Counted from the stretch's first letter, positions 35,184-44,865 are shown. The stretch is 64,000 nucleotides of DNA from Balneola vulgaris DSM 17893 (GCF_000375465.1 NZ_AQXH01000001.1:558130-622129); one strand, 5' to 3'. The notes: generated by a model not told the origin, from the letters alone. Numbers and translations are program-made.

Positions 35184-36563
35184 TTAGTTATTTTGAGGCT
35201 GTACTAACGGAAGACCTGCCGCTTTATTTAGTTTTACCATCGAAGTATTCAATTCAAAAATATACTCTTTTTCTTTTAGCCTTAATTCGAGTTCCATCTT
35301 CATTGCGTCGATGAGGTCCTTAACTTCACCTATACCAAAGTCATAATCTAGTTGTTCCATACGAACCCATTCTTTAGAAGTATTTAATGCTTCTTCGGTT
35401 CTCTGAACTTTGACATCTGCTAGATTCGCATCTTTATAAGCTTCACTTACTTCCAACATAATACCATCTTGAGCTGCCGTCTTAAGTAATGTAGTCCGCT
35501 TCATCTCTAGTTTACTACGTTCAATCTTATTCTTCACCTGAAACAGGTTTAAATTCTGACGAATACTAAAGCCTAATGCAGTATTAAAAGTATTCTCAGG
35601 TGTGCTTATAAATGGATTAGGCTGACGAGGACGGATAGGTGTGGAAGCGAAAGTGGTAGTAAAGCCAAAATAAAGCCCTGGTAAATTTTGCGCTTTTTGA
35701 AAGTCTATATAACGATCTAAAGCCTTAATACCGGCTTCTAAACCTCGAATTTCAGGCCTATTATTAAATGCACTAGCTTTGTAATGATCAAGTGTTTGAA
35801 GAGCAACCGCTTCTTTTTCGAGATATCGAACTGAAGGCTCGTAAGTAACATTATCCTCACCTCTTAATACATAGTCCCAAACGCCTTTAACAAAGAGAAG
35901 ATTCTGTTCAACCTCCGCTTTTTGAATCTCAAATTGAGATTTAAAGATCTTAAATTTATAGACATCTGTTTCATCAACATCACTATCTGATTCACTTTTG
36001 GCTTCATCCAAACTACGCTCTATCTGCCTTACTTTTGAATTTGCGTCATCTAGCAAACGCTCAATCTCAAGTGCTAATACGTAACTGTAATACAATTCGA
36101 AAAGACGAGCTGTTAATTCAGCTTCTGTAACATCTTTTTCAAATTCTGAGGCCTTAACCGCTAATTCTGCAGCATGCACAGCTTTGTTCACAGAACCCCA
36201 TGTAAAAACGGGTTGAACACCCGAAATTCTTAATCGGGTATAGACCCCTATTTTCGACCAATCGTTTTTGGCATCTGGATCTAAATAAATTTGTTTTTCA
36301 GGGAAGTCGTTGGGGGAGCTAACACCTGGTACAGCCGCATGTTCGGATCTAAACTCTAGGCTAGGTAAGTATTTTTGATCTTTGGCCTCTTTAACACGGT
36401 TTTCAGCTAAATTTACTTTCGTATTAGCGTGCTTAATTTGTCCAGAGTTGGCTATAGCCTTATCTAAAAATTGTTGAAGCGAGATTTGAAGGGTGTCTTG
36501 AGCTTGAATCTCCAATGAAAATGAGATTAACAAGAGACTGAAAATAGGTAAGAATTTCTTCAT
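35184..36563 (-). CDS. TolC family outer membrane protein
   Basis: The 459-residue protein has a signal peptide ending IQAQ and long heptad-like helical regions with paired repeats typical of the TolC outer-membrane factor: QFLDKAIANSGQIKHANTKV at the start and AFNNRPEIRGLEAGIKALD in the second half. It forms the outer-membrane channel of a type I or RND exporter. No inner-membrane pump or adaptor gene is adjacent. It heads the minus-strand glycan cluster, just after a terminator. Confidence 0.88.
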   Translation of the reverse strand: MKKFLPIFSLLLISFSLEIQAQDTLQISLQQFLDKAIANSGQIKHANTKVNLAENRVKEAKDQKYLPSLEFRSEHAAVPGVSSPNDFPEKQIYLDPDAKNDWSKIGVYTRLRISGVQPVFTWGSVNKAVHAAELAVKASEFEKDVTEAELTARLFELYYSYVLALEIERLLDDANSKVRQIERSLDEAKSESDSDVDETDVYKFKIFKSQFEIQKAEVEQNLLFVKGVWDYVLRGEDNVTYEPSVRYLEKEAVALQTLDHYKASAFNNRPEIRGLEAGIKALDRYIDFQKAQNLPGLYFGFTTTFASTPIRPRQPNPFISTPENTFNTALGFSIRQNLNLFQVKNKIERSKLEMKRTTLLKTAAQDGIMLEVSEAYKDANLADVKVQRTEEALNTSKEWVRMEQLDYDFGIGEVKDLIDAMKMELELRLKEKEYIFELNTSMVKLNKAAGLPLVQPQNN

Positions 36564-36612
36564 AGATATTTTTTGTGGAGATAACGCATCAAAATACCAT
36601 TTATTAAAACAA

Positions 36613-36635
36613 AAATAGCCCTAAAAGGGCTATTT
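36613..36635 (-). terminator. Intrinsic terminator after tRNA-Ser
   Basis: AAATAGCCC (36613-36621) and GGGCTATTT (36627-36635) form a 9-bp stem with a five-base loop. On the minus strand it is followed by a T-rich run (TTTTTGTTTT), so it ends transcription from the tRNA and the atp operon before tolC. Confidence 0.88.
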
Positions 36636-36643
36636 CTGAAATG

Positions 36644-36728
36644 CGGAGAGTGAGGGATTCGAACCCCCGGAGACTTGCGCCTCAACGGTTTTCAAGACCG
36701 CCGCATTCGACCACTCTGCCAACTCTCC
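36644..36728 (-). tRNA. tRNA-Ser (UGA anticodon)
   Basis: The minus strand folds into an 85-nt class II tRNA. The acceptor stem GGAGAGT/ACTCTCC closes it, with a D arm GCAG/TGC, an anticodon loop CTTGAAA with anticodon TGA (36692-36694), a long variable arm GAGGCGCAAGTCTC and a T loop TTCGAAT. The discriminator is G and CCA is not encoded. It starts 6 bp after the atpG stop. Confidence 0.95.
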
Positions 36729-36734
36729 AATAAT

Positions 36735-37631
36735 TTAGTCACTAAGTGCTTGAGCACCCGATACAATCTCGGATATCTCAGTAGTGATTGCACTCTGACG
36801 TGCTTGGTTATATTGCAACTTCAATGAACGCTCTAAATCTTTCGCATTCTCTGTTGCACTATCCATCGCAGACATTCGTGCACCCTGCTCTGAAGCATTT
36901 GATTCTAGCACTGCTTTCCACAATTGAATGTTCAAATGTAGAGGCAAAAGCTTATTAAGAATCGCTTCCGAATCAGGCTCGTAAATATAGTCATTTGTAG
37001 ATTTAGTGTCACCCTCAGATTCAAAATTTCTTCCAAAACTTTTAGGGTCGATCGGGAGCACCTTCTCTACCTTTCTATTCTGCGCAATTACAGACTTAAA
37101 TTCGTTGAATGCTATATAAACCTCATCAAAGGTACCAGCTACAAATTGCTCAGTAGCTTTTTCCATGATTGCTGAAGTTGCGTCATATTCAATACTGTCG
37201 AAGAAGCCTGGGAAACTTTCAATAACATTGTACTTTCTCTTAGTAAAGTGAGCCGTAGCTTTTTTACCAACCGTAACTAATGAAATAGTACCCGCTTCCA
37301 ACTGCTCAATAAAGGTAGAGTTTAATTGCTTCTCTACTTCTTTGAACAAGTTGTTATTGAATCCACCACATAATCCGCGATCAGATCCAATAATGATGAA
37401 CAATAAGTTTGAACGTTCTTCAGCAATTTCAACTAATGGGTTCTGAACATTCGTGTTTTCAGCCAAACGACCTACAACGTCTTGAATCTTAGCAGCATAA
37501 GGACGTGTTTTGGTCATTCTGTCCTGAGCTTTTCTAAGCTTTGCAGCAGCCACCATCTTCATTGCTTTGGTGATCTGCTGCGTATTGTTTACAGAACTAA
37601 TTCGATTCCGTATGTCGCGTAAGTTGGCCAT
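36735..37631 (-). CDS. atpG: ATP synthase F1 subunit gamma
   Basis: The 298-residue protein matches gamma in length and ends: [36 protein letters not shown] at the N-terminus (written here only as its family signature region, residues 1-36) and [13 protein letters not shown] at the C-terminus, with the [13 protein letters not shown] motif near residue 85. It forms the rotating central stalk of the F1 motor. It is the last protein gene of the atp cluster, 3 bp after atpA, with the tRNA-Ser gene 6 bp further on. atpD and atpC do not follow. Confidence 0.97.
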   Translation of the reverse strand: MANLRDIRNRISSVNNTQQITKAMKMVAAAKLRKAQDRMTKTRPYAAKIQDVVGRLAENTNVQNPLVEIAEERSNLLFIIIGSDRGLCGGFNNNLFKEVEKQLNSTFIEQLEAGTISLVTVGKKATAHFTKRKYNVIESFPGFFDSIEYDATSAIMEKATEQFVAGTFDEVYIAFNEFKSVIAQNRKVEKVLPIDPKSFGRNFESEGDTKSTNDYIYEPDSEAILNKLLPLHLNIQLWKAVLESNASEQGARMSAMDSATENAKDLERSLKLQYNQARQSAITTEISEIVSGAQALSD

Positions 37632-37634
37632 TTA

Positions 37635-39251
37635 TTAAGCTTCTTGTGATGCTAAGATTTGATCAATTACAGTATTTGCAATATTGATGAAGCTTTGTCC
37701 AAGCTCATCACTTAACACACCAGATTTAGCTAATGAAGCCATTTCTTTGTCGTGTTTAGCTAATACTGTTTCAAGGAATTGAGTTTCGAATTCACGAATC
37801 GATTCAACAGGAAGCTTATTTAATAACCCTTCGTCATTAATTTTTAGAAGTGCAATTTCACGCTCTACTGGCAGTGGCTGATACACATCTTGCTTTAATA
37901 ACTCAACAGTACGCTCACCTTTCTTAAGTTGAGCTTGAGTAGCAGGGTCTAAGTCAGATCCAAATTTCGCAAAGGCTTCTAACTCACGGTACTGAGCTAA
38001 ATCAAGCTTCAATGTACCAGAAAGTTTCTTCATTGATTTCACCTGTGCAGAACCACCCACACGAGATACAGAAGTACCCACATCAATTGCTGGGCGAATA
38101 CCCGAGTTAAACAAATCAGTATCAAGGAAGATCTGACCATCCGTAATCGAAATTACGTTAGTTGGAATATACGCTGAAACGTCGCCTGCTTGAGTTTCAA
38201 TAACAGGAAGTGCTGTTAATGAACCACCACCTTTTACCATAGGTTTTAACTCTTCAGGAATGTTGTTCATTGACTGAGCAACCTTATCGTCGTTAATAAT
38301 CTTTGCAGATCTCTCTAATAAACGACTATGAAGATAGAATACATCACCTGGGTATGCTTCACGCCCTGGAGGACGCTTCAGAAGGAGTGACATTTCACGG
38401 TATGCAACAGCTTGCTTAGAAAGATCATCGTAAATAACCAATGCATGACGCCCAGTATCACGGATGTACTCACCTACAGCTGCACCAGCAAATGGCGCGA
38501 TGTACTGCATAGGAGCAGAAGAACTTGCAGGAGCAGATACAACAACTGTGTAATCCATCGCTCCGTTTTCTTCTAGCACCTGACGAATACCAGCTACTGT
38601 AGAGCCTTTCTGACCAATTGCTACATAAATACAGAATACTGGATTTTCAGAATCCTGGGTAGCTTTTTGGTTTAGAATAGTATCAATAGCTACAGACGTT
38701 TTACCAGTTTGGCGGTCACCAATGATAAGCTCACGCTGGCCACGACCAATAGGAATTAACGAGTCAATCGCTTTAATACCAGTTTGAAGAGGTTCTGCAA
38801 CAGGCTCTCTATAAATTACACCTGGTGCTTTACGCTCCAGTGGTAACTTAATAGTATCACCTAGAATAGGACCTTTTCCGTCGATAGGATTACCAAGCGG
38901 ATCAATTACACGACCAAGAACACCTTCACCAACATTAATTGAGGCGATATCTTTGGTACGTTTTACGGTGTGACCCTCTTTAACAGAGCTTGAAGAACCG
39001 AAGAGTACAATACCCACGTTATCTTCTTCAAGGTTAAGAACCATACCTTTGATATTGTTACCGCCTTCATCTTTTGAATCCGGTAATTCTACAAGCTCAC
39101 CGGCTTGTACATTAGAAAGGCCATATACACGTGCAATACCATCACCTACTTCTAGTACGGTACCCACATCATAAACATCAGCTTCGTTGTCGAAACCGCT
39201 TAATTGTTTACGTAAAATGGCTGAAACTTCGTCTGGTCTGACTTGGCTCAT
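37635..39251 (-). CDS. atpA: ATP synthase F1 subunit alpha
   Basis: The 538-residue protein has the Walker A motif [13 protein letters not shown] (about residue 175) and the alpha signatures [23 protein letters not shown]-type region (about 285-305) and [17 protein letters not shown], the ATP synthase alpha/beta hallmark. It forms the catalytic hexamer with beta, whose gene is not in this operon. It sits 33 bp after atpH and 3 bp before atpG. Confidence 0.98.
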   Translation of the reverse strand: MSQVRPDEVSAILRKQLSGFDNEADVYDVGTVLEVGDGIARVYGLSNVQAGELVELPDSKDEGGNNIKGMVLNLEEDNVGIVLFGSSSSVKEGHTVKRTKDIASINVGEGVLGRVIDPLGNPIDGKGPILGDTIKLPLERKAPGVIYREPVAEPLQTGIKAIDSLIPIGRGQRELIIGDRQTGKTSVAIDTILNQKATQDSENPVFCIYVAIGQKGSTVAGIRQVLEENGAMDYTVVVSAPASSSAPMQYIAPFAGAAVGEYIRDTGRHALVIYDDLSKQAVAYREMSLLLKRPPGREAYPGDVFYLHSRLLERSAKIINDDKVAQSMNNIPEELKPMVKGGGSLTALPVIETQAGDVSAYIPTNVISITDGQIFLDTDLFNSGIRPAIDVGTSVSRVGGSAQVKSMKKLSGTLKLDLAQYRELEAFAKFGSDLDPATQAQLKKGERTVELLKQDVYQPLPVEREIALLKINDEGLLNKLPVESIREFETQFLETVLAKHDKEMASLAKSGVLSDELGQSFINIANTVIDQILASQEA

Positions 39252-39284
39252 TGTATTACTTTAATTTCTAAAACTGTTCAAATT

Positions 39285-39833
39285 CTATTCCACCGACGAG
39301 GCGAGGAATTTATTTTCAAGCTGTTCTAATTTATGCTTAACAGTAGCATCAAATACGGTATCACCAATCTTTACCGAAATACCACCTTTAAGGTCGGCTT
39401 CTTCTTTTAAAGAAAGGTTTACTTTTTTTGAAGTTGTTCTTTCAAGCATTTTAGTTAGCTCAATTACTTGAGAATCACCTAATTGCTTTGCTGATTTAAC
39501 TTCAACAGTGATAATACCGGCATCTTTGTTGTATACATCAACAAAAGACTTGGTTATCTCAAATAAGATATTCTCTCTACCTTTTTGGGCTACCAAATCG
39601 ATAAACTGAGATACTAATTTTGAAACCTTATCACTAAAAATAGCAGATAACGCCGCTTTCTTATCGTCGGGCTTAACTATAGGGCTCTTTAAGAAATTAA
39701 CTAATTCCTTAGAACCTACTAAAGTAGCCTGAATCGTAAGTATATCTTCCAGAACTGTATCCAAAGAGTTTTGCTCTTTAGATACTCCAAGAAGTGCTAC
39801 GGCGTAACGGCGTGCTGATTTTGATACCAACAT
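39285..39833 (-). CDS. atpH: ATP synthase F1 subunit delta
   Basis: The 182-residue protein matches OSCP/delta: RRYAVALLGVSKEQN near the start, LVNFLKSPIVKPDDKKAAL in the middle and GGISVKIGDTVFDATVKHKLEQL at the end, the standard delta C-terminal signature. It connects F1 to the peripheral stalk. It lies 11 bp after atpF and 33 bp before atpA. Confidence 0.95.
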   Translation of the reverse strand: MLVSKSARRYAVALLGVSKEQNSLDTVLEDILTIQATLVGSKELVNFLKSPIVKPDDKKAALSAIFSDKVSKLVSQFIDLVAQKGRENILFEITKSFVDVYNKDAGIITVEVKSAKQLGDSQVIELTKMLERTTSKKVNLSLKEEADLKGGISVKIGDTVFDATVKHKLEQLENKFLASSVE

Positions 39834-39844
39834 TAATGCTATGC

Positions 39845-40360
39845 TTAATTTTTAGACAAGTCGTTAATAAAATTATCGACCAGCTTATTATTCTTTTCGT
39901 TATCCAACTCTGCATCTATGATGATAGAAGCAGATTTTACAGCTAGCTGTGCAACTTCGTTACGAAGTTCCATAAGTGCCTGCTTCTTTTCCTGCTCAAT
40001 AGTAGCTTTCGCTTGATCTATGATTTGAGCAGCCTCATCCTTGGCTTTCGAGATACGCTCGGTTCGGAGGATTTCGGCTTCTTCTAAAGCTTCCTTTCGG
40101 ATTTGTTGTGCCTTAGCTTCAGCTTCGCGAAGGGCCTTCTCATTGTCTTTTGAGATTTCCTCAGCTTTCGCTAATGCTACTTCTGCTGATTCAAGAGACT
40201 CTTTAATTTTAGTCTCTCTCTCATCCAGAGCTTTCATGATTGGTGGAACTGCAAATTTAGACATGATGACTACAAAGAGCACCAAACTAATTAGAATCCA
40301 CCAAGCAAACCCTGTGTTAAATGATAAAAGCCCGCCTCCGCCTGCTAAGAGAAAAATCAT
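39845..40360 (-). CDS. atpF: ATP synthase F0 subunit b
   Basis: The 171-residue protein has one N-terminal membrane helix (about residues 16-35, FAWWILISLVLFVVIMSKF) followed by a continuous charged coiled coil, typical of the b subunit stator. The opening glycine run (AGGGG) precedes the helix. It follows atpE after 6 bp and precedes atpH. Confidence 0.95.
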   Translation of the reverse strand: MIFLLAGGGGLLSFNTGFAWWILISLVLFVVIMSKFAVPPIMKALDERETKIKESLESAEVALAKAEEISKDNEKALREAEAKAQQIRKEALEEAEILRTERISKAKDEAAQIIDQAKATIEQEKKQALMELRNEVAQLAVKSASIIIDAELDNEKNNKLVDNFINDLSKN

Positions 40361-40366
40361 TTTGTT

Positions 40367-40588
40367 CTATGATTTAAGAGCAAGAATGATACAAATAATA
40401 GCACCGAAAAGAGCTACACCTTCAATGAATGCTGCAGTAAGAATCATCGCACCTCTAATGTCTCCAGATGCTTCTGGCTGACGTGCAATACTCTCAGTAG
40501 CTGCTCTACCGATCATTCCGATACCTAAAGCTGCACCGATTGCTACGATTCCAGCTCCTAAACCTGCTGCTAAGTATGCAAATTCCAT
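40367..40588 (-). CDS. atpE: ATP synthase F0 subunit c
   Basis: The 73-residue protein is a two-helix hairpin with a glycine-rich first helix (AAGLGAGIVAIGAALGIGMIG), a polar loop RQPE and the ion-binding glutamate in AFIEGVALFG of helix 2. The sequence around the glutamate lacks the obvious ES/T sodium signature, so proton coupling is likely (inference). It follows atpB by 39 bp. Confidence 0.96.
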   Translation of the reverse strand: MEFAYLAAGLGAGIVAIGAALGIGMIGRAATESIARQPEASGDIRGAMILTAAFIEGVALFGAIICIILALKS

Positions 40589-40627
40589 AATGTTGTTTTT
40601 GATTTGTTTGGGTTATTAGTATTTGTT

Positions 40628-41680
40628 TTATGCTGTGTGCTCAGCATGGTAATGTTCTTCGTCGTGCTCATGACTTTCCGCTGCCATTCCGATGAAAACC
40701 GCAGAAAGCAATGTAAATATGTATGCTTGAAGTAGCGACACAAACAACTTCAAGATGTATAGAACTGCTGTTAATACTACAGAGAAGATACTTACTCCGT
40801 AGGCAGCCACTGTACCGTACATATCATTGAAAATAAATATTAGGCCAAGAATCGCGATAATCATAATCTTACCCGACATCATGTTTGCAAATAAACGAAT
40901 AGCTAATGCAAACGGCTTGGTGATTAACCCAATTAACTCAACTGGGATCATTAAAAACTTAACGCCTAACGGCACTCCAGGGAACCAGAATACATGTCCC
41001 CAGTGATCTTTAGTCCCACTGAACTGTGTAATTACAAAAGTACACACAGCCAATACAGCAGTTACTGTAATATCAGCTGTTGCAGTTGCAGCCCATGGTA
41101 ATAGACCAAAAATATTCATGAAAGCAATTACCATAAATACAGTAAACAAGTAAGGAACATACTTAGCGTGCTTTCTGTCATCGATGTTTGGCTTAGCTAC
41201 TTCATCGCGAATAAATACAAAGAAAATTTCGAAAAGGTTTTGTACAGCCCCTTTAGGCTCCGACTCTCTACCCACGCCCTTTAAATAGCGACCGCGAGCA
41301 AACATAGTGAAAATGAATACCGCACCAAGGCTTAACCAAAAGTATATCAAATGTGAAGTAATAGAGAAGTCAACAATGATACTACCCGCTACTGGAGTTA
41401 CAATACCATCTACATCTTCAAAAGAACCTGATGCGATAGCAGCCTTACTATTTGAGAATGCATCTAGGCTAGCCTCTCCTGCTTCATTTTCCCAATAGAA
41501 AATCCTAGGTAGGTAGATTTTGCCAAAAGGCGTTTTTAGATAATCATGATCGGCAACAGTACCCATGATATCAATTGGAGATTCTTTTGCAGCTTCATCT
41601 TCAGCAGAAGCAAACAAATTAGGGGTACTCACCGATAAAAACAGAAGCGTTAAAAACAAACGACGTAAGGTCTGAATCAT
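40628..41680 (-). CDS. atpB: ATP synthase F0 subunit a with signal peptide
   Basis: The 350-residue protein is longer than the usual 250-270 residues. An N-terminal signal peptide (about 1-24, ending LFAS) and an extra periplasmic segment, as seen in Bacteroidota, account for the extension. The essential arginine lies in LAIRLFANMMSGKIMI. A histidine-rich tail (HEHDEEHYHAEH) ends the protein and may bind metal. It forms the proton half-channels beside the c-ring. Its ATG overlaps the end of the atpI-like gene. Confidence 0.95.
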   Translation of the reverse strand: MIQTLRRLFLTLLFLSVSTPNLFASAEDEAAKESPIDIMGTVADHDYLKTPFGKIYLPRIFYWENEAGEASLDAFSNSKAAIASGSFEDVDGIVTPVAGSIIVDFSITSHLIYFWLSLGAVFIFTMFARGRYLKGVGRESEPKGAVQNLFEIFFVFIRDEVAKPNIDDRKHAKYVPYLFTVFMVIAFMNIFGLLPWAATATADITVTAVLAVCTFVITQFSGTKDHWGHVFWFPGVPLGVKFLMIPVELIGLITKPFALAIRLFANMMSGKIMIIAILGLIFIFNDMYGTVAAYGVSIFSVVLTAVLYILKLFVSLLQAYIFTLLSAVFIGMAAESHEHDEEHYHAEHTA

Positions 41681-42051
41681 TACTTTTGGCTACTTCTTTG
41701 TTGAAGAATTTTATTGATAAAAATCATTTCCGTTACAGATTGGTAAAGATAGGAAATTATGAAACTAACTGTAAAGTAGATTTCATCAATTTTTGTGAGC
41801 CCGAGCAAAATTCCCATTGCAGCGAGAACTAAAACGAATCGAACTGCCATTGAAAAGAAAAAAACCTTCATAAAGGTATTAGAATCAGCATCCCAGAACT
41901 GATCTATAACCCAGGCATTTCCAACAATAAATATCAGACTTAAGAAAAAACCTGAAAATATTGCTACAGCTGGGTCTACTGGTAAAATAAAGAGTGCTAA
42001 AACACTCGCAATCATGGGTATCACATTCAGTCGCAGAATGTATTTAATCAT
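41680..42051 (-). CDS. AtpI-like ATP synthase accessory membrane protein
   Basis: From the ATG at 42051 this 123-residue protein has four hydrophobic segments and lies between AtpZ and subunit a, the standard place of AtpI (subunit I), which helps assemble the c-ring. Sequence conservation in this family is low, so position and topology carry the call. A GTG one codon upstream is an alternative start. It overlaps the atpZ stop by 8 bp and the atpB start by one base. Confidence 0.75.
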   Translation of the reverse strand: MIKYILRLNVIPMIASVLALFILPVDPAVAIFSGFFLSLIFIVGNAWVIDQFWDADSNTFMKVFFFSMAVRFVLVLAAMGILLGLTKIDEIYFTVSFIISYLYQSVTEMIFINKILQQRSSQK

Positions 42052-42274
42052 CACTTCGATCTTCGTTTTTATTTGAGCTTGTAAAGGTACGAGAAACTCG
42101 GATCATGAGTGAAAAAAAAATACCTACACCTACTGCTACGCCAATGAGCATAGCAATCGGAGAGGTATCAAAATATTGGTCAATAAAATAACCGGATATG
42201 ATAGGGATAAAGAGTGAAGCCGCTATTTCAGCTCCAAGCCCAAGATACTCGGCGTATTCTTTGGGCATCTTCAT
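42044..42274 (-). CDS. atpZ: AtpZ-family ATP synthase accessory protein
   Basis: The 76-residue protein has two hydrophobic segments with the AtpZ pattern GYFIDQYFDTSPIAMLIGVAVGVGIFF. AtpZ and AtpI form a membrane complex with a magnesium/calcium channel or ATP synthase assembly role in studied species. It lies 1 bp after the bactofilin gene and overlaps the AtpI-like gene. Confidence 0.75.
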   Translation of the reverse strand: MKMPKEYAEYLGLGAEIAASLFIPIISGYFIDQYFDTSPIAMLIGVAVGVGIFFSLMIRVSRTFTSSNKNEDRSDD

Positions 42275-42275
42275 A

Positions 42276-42713
42276 TTACTTCGCTGATTTTAACTTGGTT
42301 TCTTCTGCGTATTCAGCGTCGTTATTCTGTGTGATTGATTTCAAATCGGCACCCATCTTACAAGTACCATTAATTTGAGCGCCTTCTTCAACAATAAGCG
42401 ACTTCGTGAAAATATTACCGTCAATTACAGAGTTCTTTCGAAGTACTAACTTACTATTTACACGTACATCCCCTTCTACACGGCCTGCAATGTCTGCATC
42501 AGAAGAAGTGATATTTCCTTTTACTTCACCCTCATTGGTAATAATCATTTTTCCTTTCGAGACCGCTTCACCAATTATGGTTCCACTAATACGAATATCC
42601 GAGTTGGAATGAATATTCCCTTTCAGTTTTGTGCCTTCACTTATAATATTAACCGAGGGGCTTTGATTCGTTGTATTACTCACTTTATTACTCGCTTTGT
42701 TTGAATTAAACAT
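42276..42713 (-). CDS. Bactofilin
   Basis: The 145-residue protein has the bactofilin (DUF583) beta-helix core: ISEGTKLKGNIHSNSDIRISGTIIG, then repeated strands GEVKGNITSSDADIAGRVEGDV, KNSVIDGNIFTKSLIVEEGAQINGTC, with disordered ends. Bactofilins polymerise into nucleotide-free filaments that position cell-wall enzymes and shape the cell. It is directly downstream of a LytM peptidase gene (5 bp), matching the known bactofilin-LytM module, and directly upstream of atpZ. Confidence 0.93.
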   Translation of the reverse strand: MFNSNKASNKVSNTTNQSPSVNIISEGTKLKGNIHSNSDIRISGTIIGEAVSKGKMIITNEGEVKGNITSSDADIAGRVEGDVRVNSKLVLRKNSVIDGNIFTKSLIVEEGAQINGTCKMGADLKSITQNNDAEYAEETKLKSAK

Positions 42714-42718
42714 TCTTT

Positions 42719-43579
42719 CTAAAAAATTAGATACAGATTAGGATTTTGTGATGACCCGTTCTTCCAAATTTCAAAGTGCACATGGGGGCCTGTACTCGAG
42801 ATACCAGTATCCCCTATCAATCCTAAGATATCACCTTTGAGCACTTTTTCACCTTTTGTTTTGTAAAGTTTTGAACAGTGCTTATAGGTGCTTACTAAGC
42901 CATCATTATGTTGGATTGATATTACATATCCAAAATCGATAGTCCAGCCACTTGAAATCACGCTGCCATCAGCTACGCTTTTTATTTGTTCATTTTCTGT
43001 TGAGGCTATATCAATACCATAATGCCCTTTCATGGGCTCATAGCCTCTACTTATAGTGCCTTCAACCGGAGGTTGAGCAGGAAAATCAGGCACATCGCTC
43101 AATATATTCGCCGTTAAAAAATAGCCATCTCCAAAATTATCATACAAGTTAATGTCGTAAACAGAAGCCGCAGAACTGTTGGTGGTTTTTGCAGCCTGAT
43201 CTAATGCCGCTTGTCTCAACCGTTCATCAATGGAAAGTGTGGTATCCTGATTCAATCTAATCACAGTTTTGATGTCCTGTAACTGCTGGTCTCTCACTTC
43301 TAATGAATCTTGAAGTGCCACGATTCTATCTGAAATGCCTTTAATTTCATTTCTAATCTTCATCTCATCCGTGCTATACAATAAACTGCCTAATGGCGTA
43401 AGCATAAAAATAAGTGCCACAAATCCTGCTAATAAAACAGAAACAAAGCCGAGTGCAAGGAATAAACTCTTAGGTTTTATGGTATAGGAATTATCTTGCC
43501 CCGGACGAGTATCATCTAACAACAGTATGTTTAATACTTTGTCTCGGTCTTGATATAATCGTTGAATAAATGATTTCAT
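42719..43579 (-). CDS. Membrane-anchored M23/LytM peptidase of the bactofilin module
   Basis: The 286-residue protein has one N-terminal membrane helix (about 35-60), a coiled coil (about 75-120) and a C-terminal M23 domain with intact zinc and catalytic residues: HYGIDIA (HxxxD), YKHCSKL and GPHVHFEIWKNG (HxH). It would cleave peptidoglycan cross-links in the periplasm while its short N-terminus faces the cytoplasm. Its start overlaps the glycosyltransferase gene by 4 bp and bactofilin follows after 5 bp, so the bactofilin probably localises it. Confidence 0.92.
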   Translation of the reverse strand: MKSFIQRLYQDRDKVLNILLLDDTRPGQDNSYTIKPKSLFLALGFVSVLLAGFVALIFMLTPLGSLLYSTDEMKIRNEIKGISDRIVALQDSLEVRDQQLQDIKTVIRLNQDTTLSIDERLRQAALDQAAKTTNSSAASVYDINLYDNFGDGYFLTANILSDVPDFPAQPPVEGTISRGYEPMKGHYGIDIASTENEQIKSVADGSVISSGWTIDFGYVISIQHNDGLVSTYKHCSKLYKTKGEKVLKGDILGLIGDTGISSTGPHVHFEIWKNGSSQNPNLYLIF

Positions 43580-44865
43580 TTCAAATCTTGGCTAACAACA
43601 GTTTCAAATAGATCAGCTAGCTCACCTGTAATATGTTTTCGGTTGTACTTTTGCACTATTTCTTCATCTACATTCTTGAGCATTCCAGCTTTCCATTTAT
43701 CTAATATGGTACCTATTACGTTCGCGATAGTTTCTTCATTATCAGGTGAAACTACAAAACCTGCTTTGTAATCCTCAATAATTTTCTGTGATTCCCCATT
43801 ATGTACTAAGCCAAGTATGGGTTTTTGGGAACCAATGTATTCAAAGAGTTTCCCGCTCTTTACCTGTTTCAAACTTTCTGAAAAGTTTTCTAGCATCCAC
43901 AGTAAATCCGCACTTTTAAGATTGCTCACCGCTACATCATGATTCACATATCCATAATCAGAAACAAAGTCGCTGAGTTCTAACTGCTCGATGAAGTCTT
44001 TTATTCTTGCATCCAATCCACCTTGGAAATGTAGATGTATAAGACTTCGCGCTTCCTCACTTCTATCAAAGAGTAACTTTACAGCTTTCAAAAAAGTATC
44101 TGGCTGATTCTTACTATAAAATAAACCGCTATACAGAATGTTCAACTTACCATCTTTATACTCGATTGTTCCTTTAGATTCTTTATCAAAATCTACCGGA
44201 TCGTAACCATGTGGTATAACTTTTAATGGCAACTCTTGATCCACTTTTTGTTGAAGGGTTTCAGCTGAATATTCATCTAATACGCTAATCCCTTTAGCCG
44301 CTTTTAACCAGCTTAGTTCAAGCTTTCTTTTTTTAGCTAATAACCGTTTCGACGATTGATTCTCAAACTGGTTTTCTTCAAACAGGTCTCTATAATCTAT
44401 AACAAATGGAATTCCGGATTCTTCACTGAGCTTTTGGGCAAGGATGTTATTACTAAATGGAGGAGCTGTACTAAAAATTAAATCGATGTCCTTCGACTTC
44501 AATAACTCAAGTCCTTTTTTGTAACCCGTTTTAATCCAACCTTTCTTGTTGTCAGGAAAGAACATCAACCTTGAAATTGCTCGAAATATAGTTGCCTTTT
44601 TTCCTGTTACCAGCCCTGTATTATTAGCTGAACTACCCATAAGGTGGAAAGGGGTATTTCCTTGTACCCTATGCACTTCCACTCCAGTTTCTTCTACTTC
44701 TTTAAGCAGTGTATCGTCAAATATTTGATACATCCCTGGCTCAGGGGTTAATACTATGGGGTTCCATCCGTACTCTTTTAAATATTTTACGAACTTGAGA
44801 GGCCTTTGTACTCCACTCCCCCCCATAGGGGGAAAGTAGTATACAATAAAGAGTACATTTTTCAT
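43576..44865 (-). CDS. Glycosyltransferase family 4 protein
   Basis: The 429-residue GT-B protein opens with VYYFPPMGGSGVQRPLKFVKYL and has the C-terminal donor-site region LNILYSGLFYSKNQP and FEYIGSQKPILGLV. This N-terminal form resembles that of the enzyme at 30631. It probably acts on a surface or cell-wall glycan. It follows guaB by 10 bp and is coupled to the LytM gene by an ATGA overlap. Confidence 0.88.
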   Translation of the reverse strand: MKNVLFIVYYFPPMGGSGVQRPLKFVKYLKEYGWNPIVLTPEPGMYQIFDDTLLKEVEETGVEVHRVQGNTPFHLMGSSANNTGLVTGKKATIFRAISRLMFFPDNKKGWIKTGYKKGLELLKSKDIDLIFSTAPPFSNNILAQKLSEESGIPFVIDYRDLFEENQFENQSSKRLLAKKRKLELSWLKAAKGISVLDEYSAETLQQKVDQELPLKVIPHGYDPVDFDKESKGTIEYKDGKLNILYSGLFYSKNQPDTFLKAVKLLFDRSEEARSLIHLHFQGGLDARIKDFIEQLELSDFVSDYGYVNHDVAVSNLKSADLLWMLENFSESLKQVKSGKLFEYIGSQKPILGLVHNGESQKIIEDYKAGFVVSPDNEETIANVIGTILDKWKAGMLKNVDEEIVQKYNRKHITGELADLFETVVSQDLK

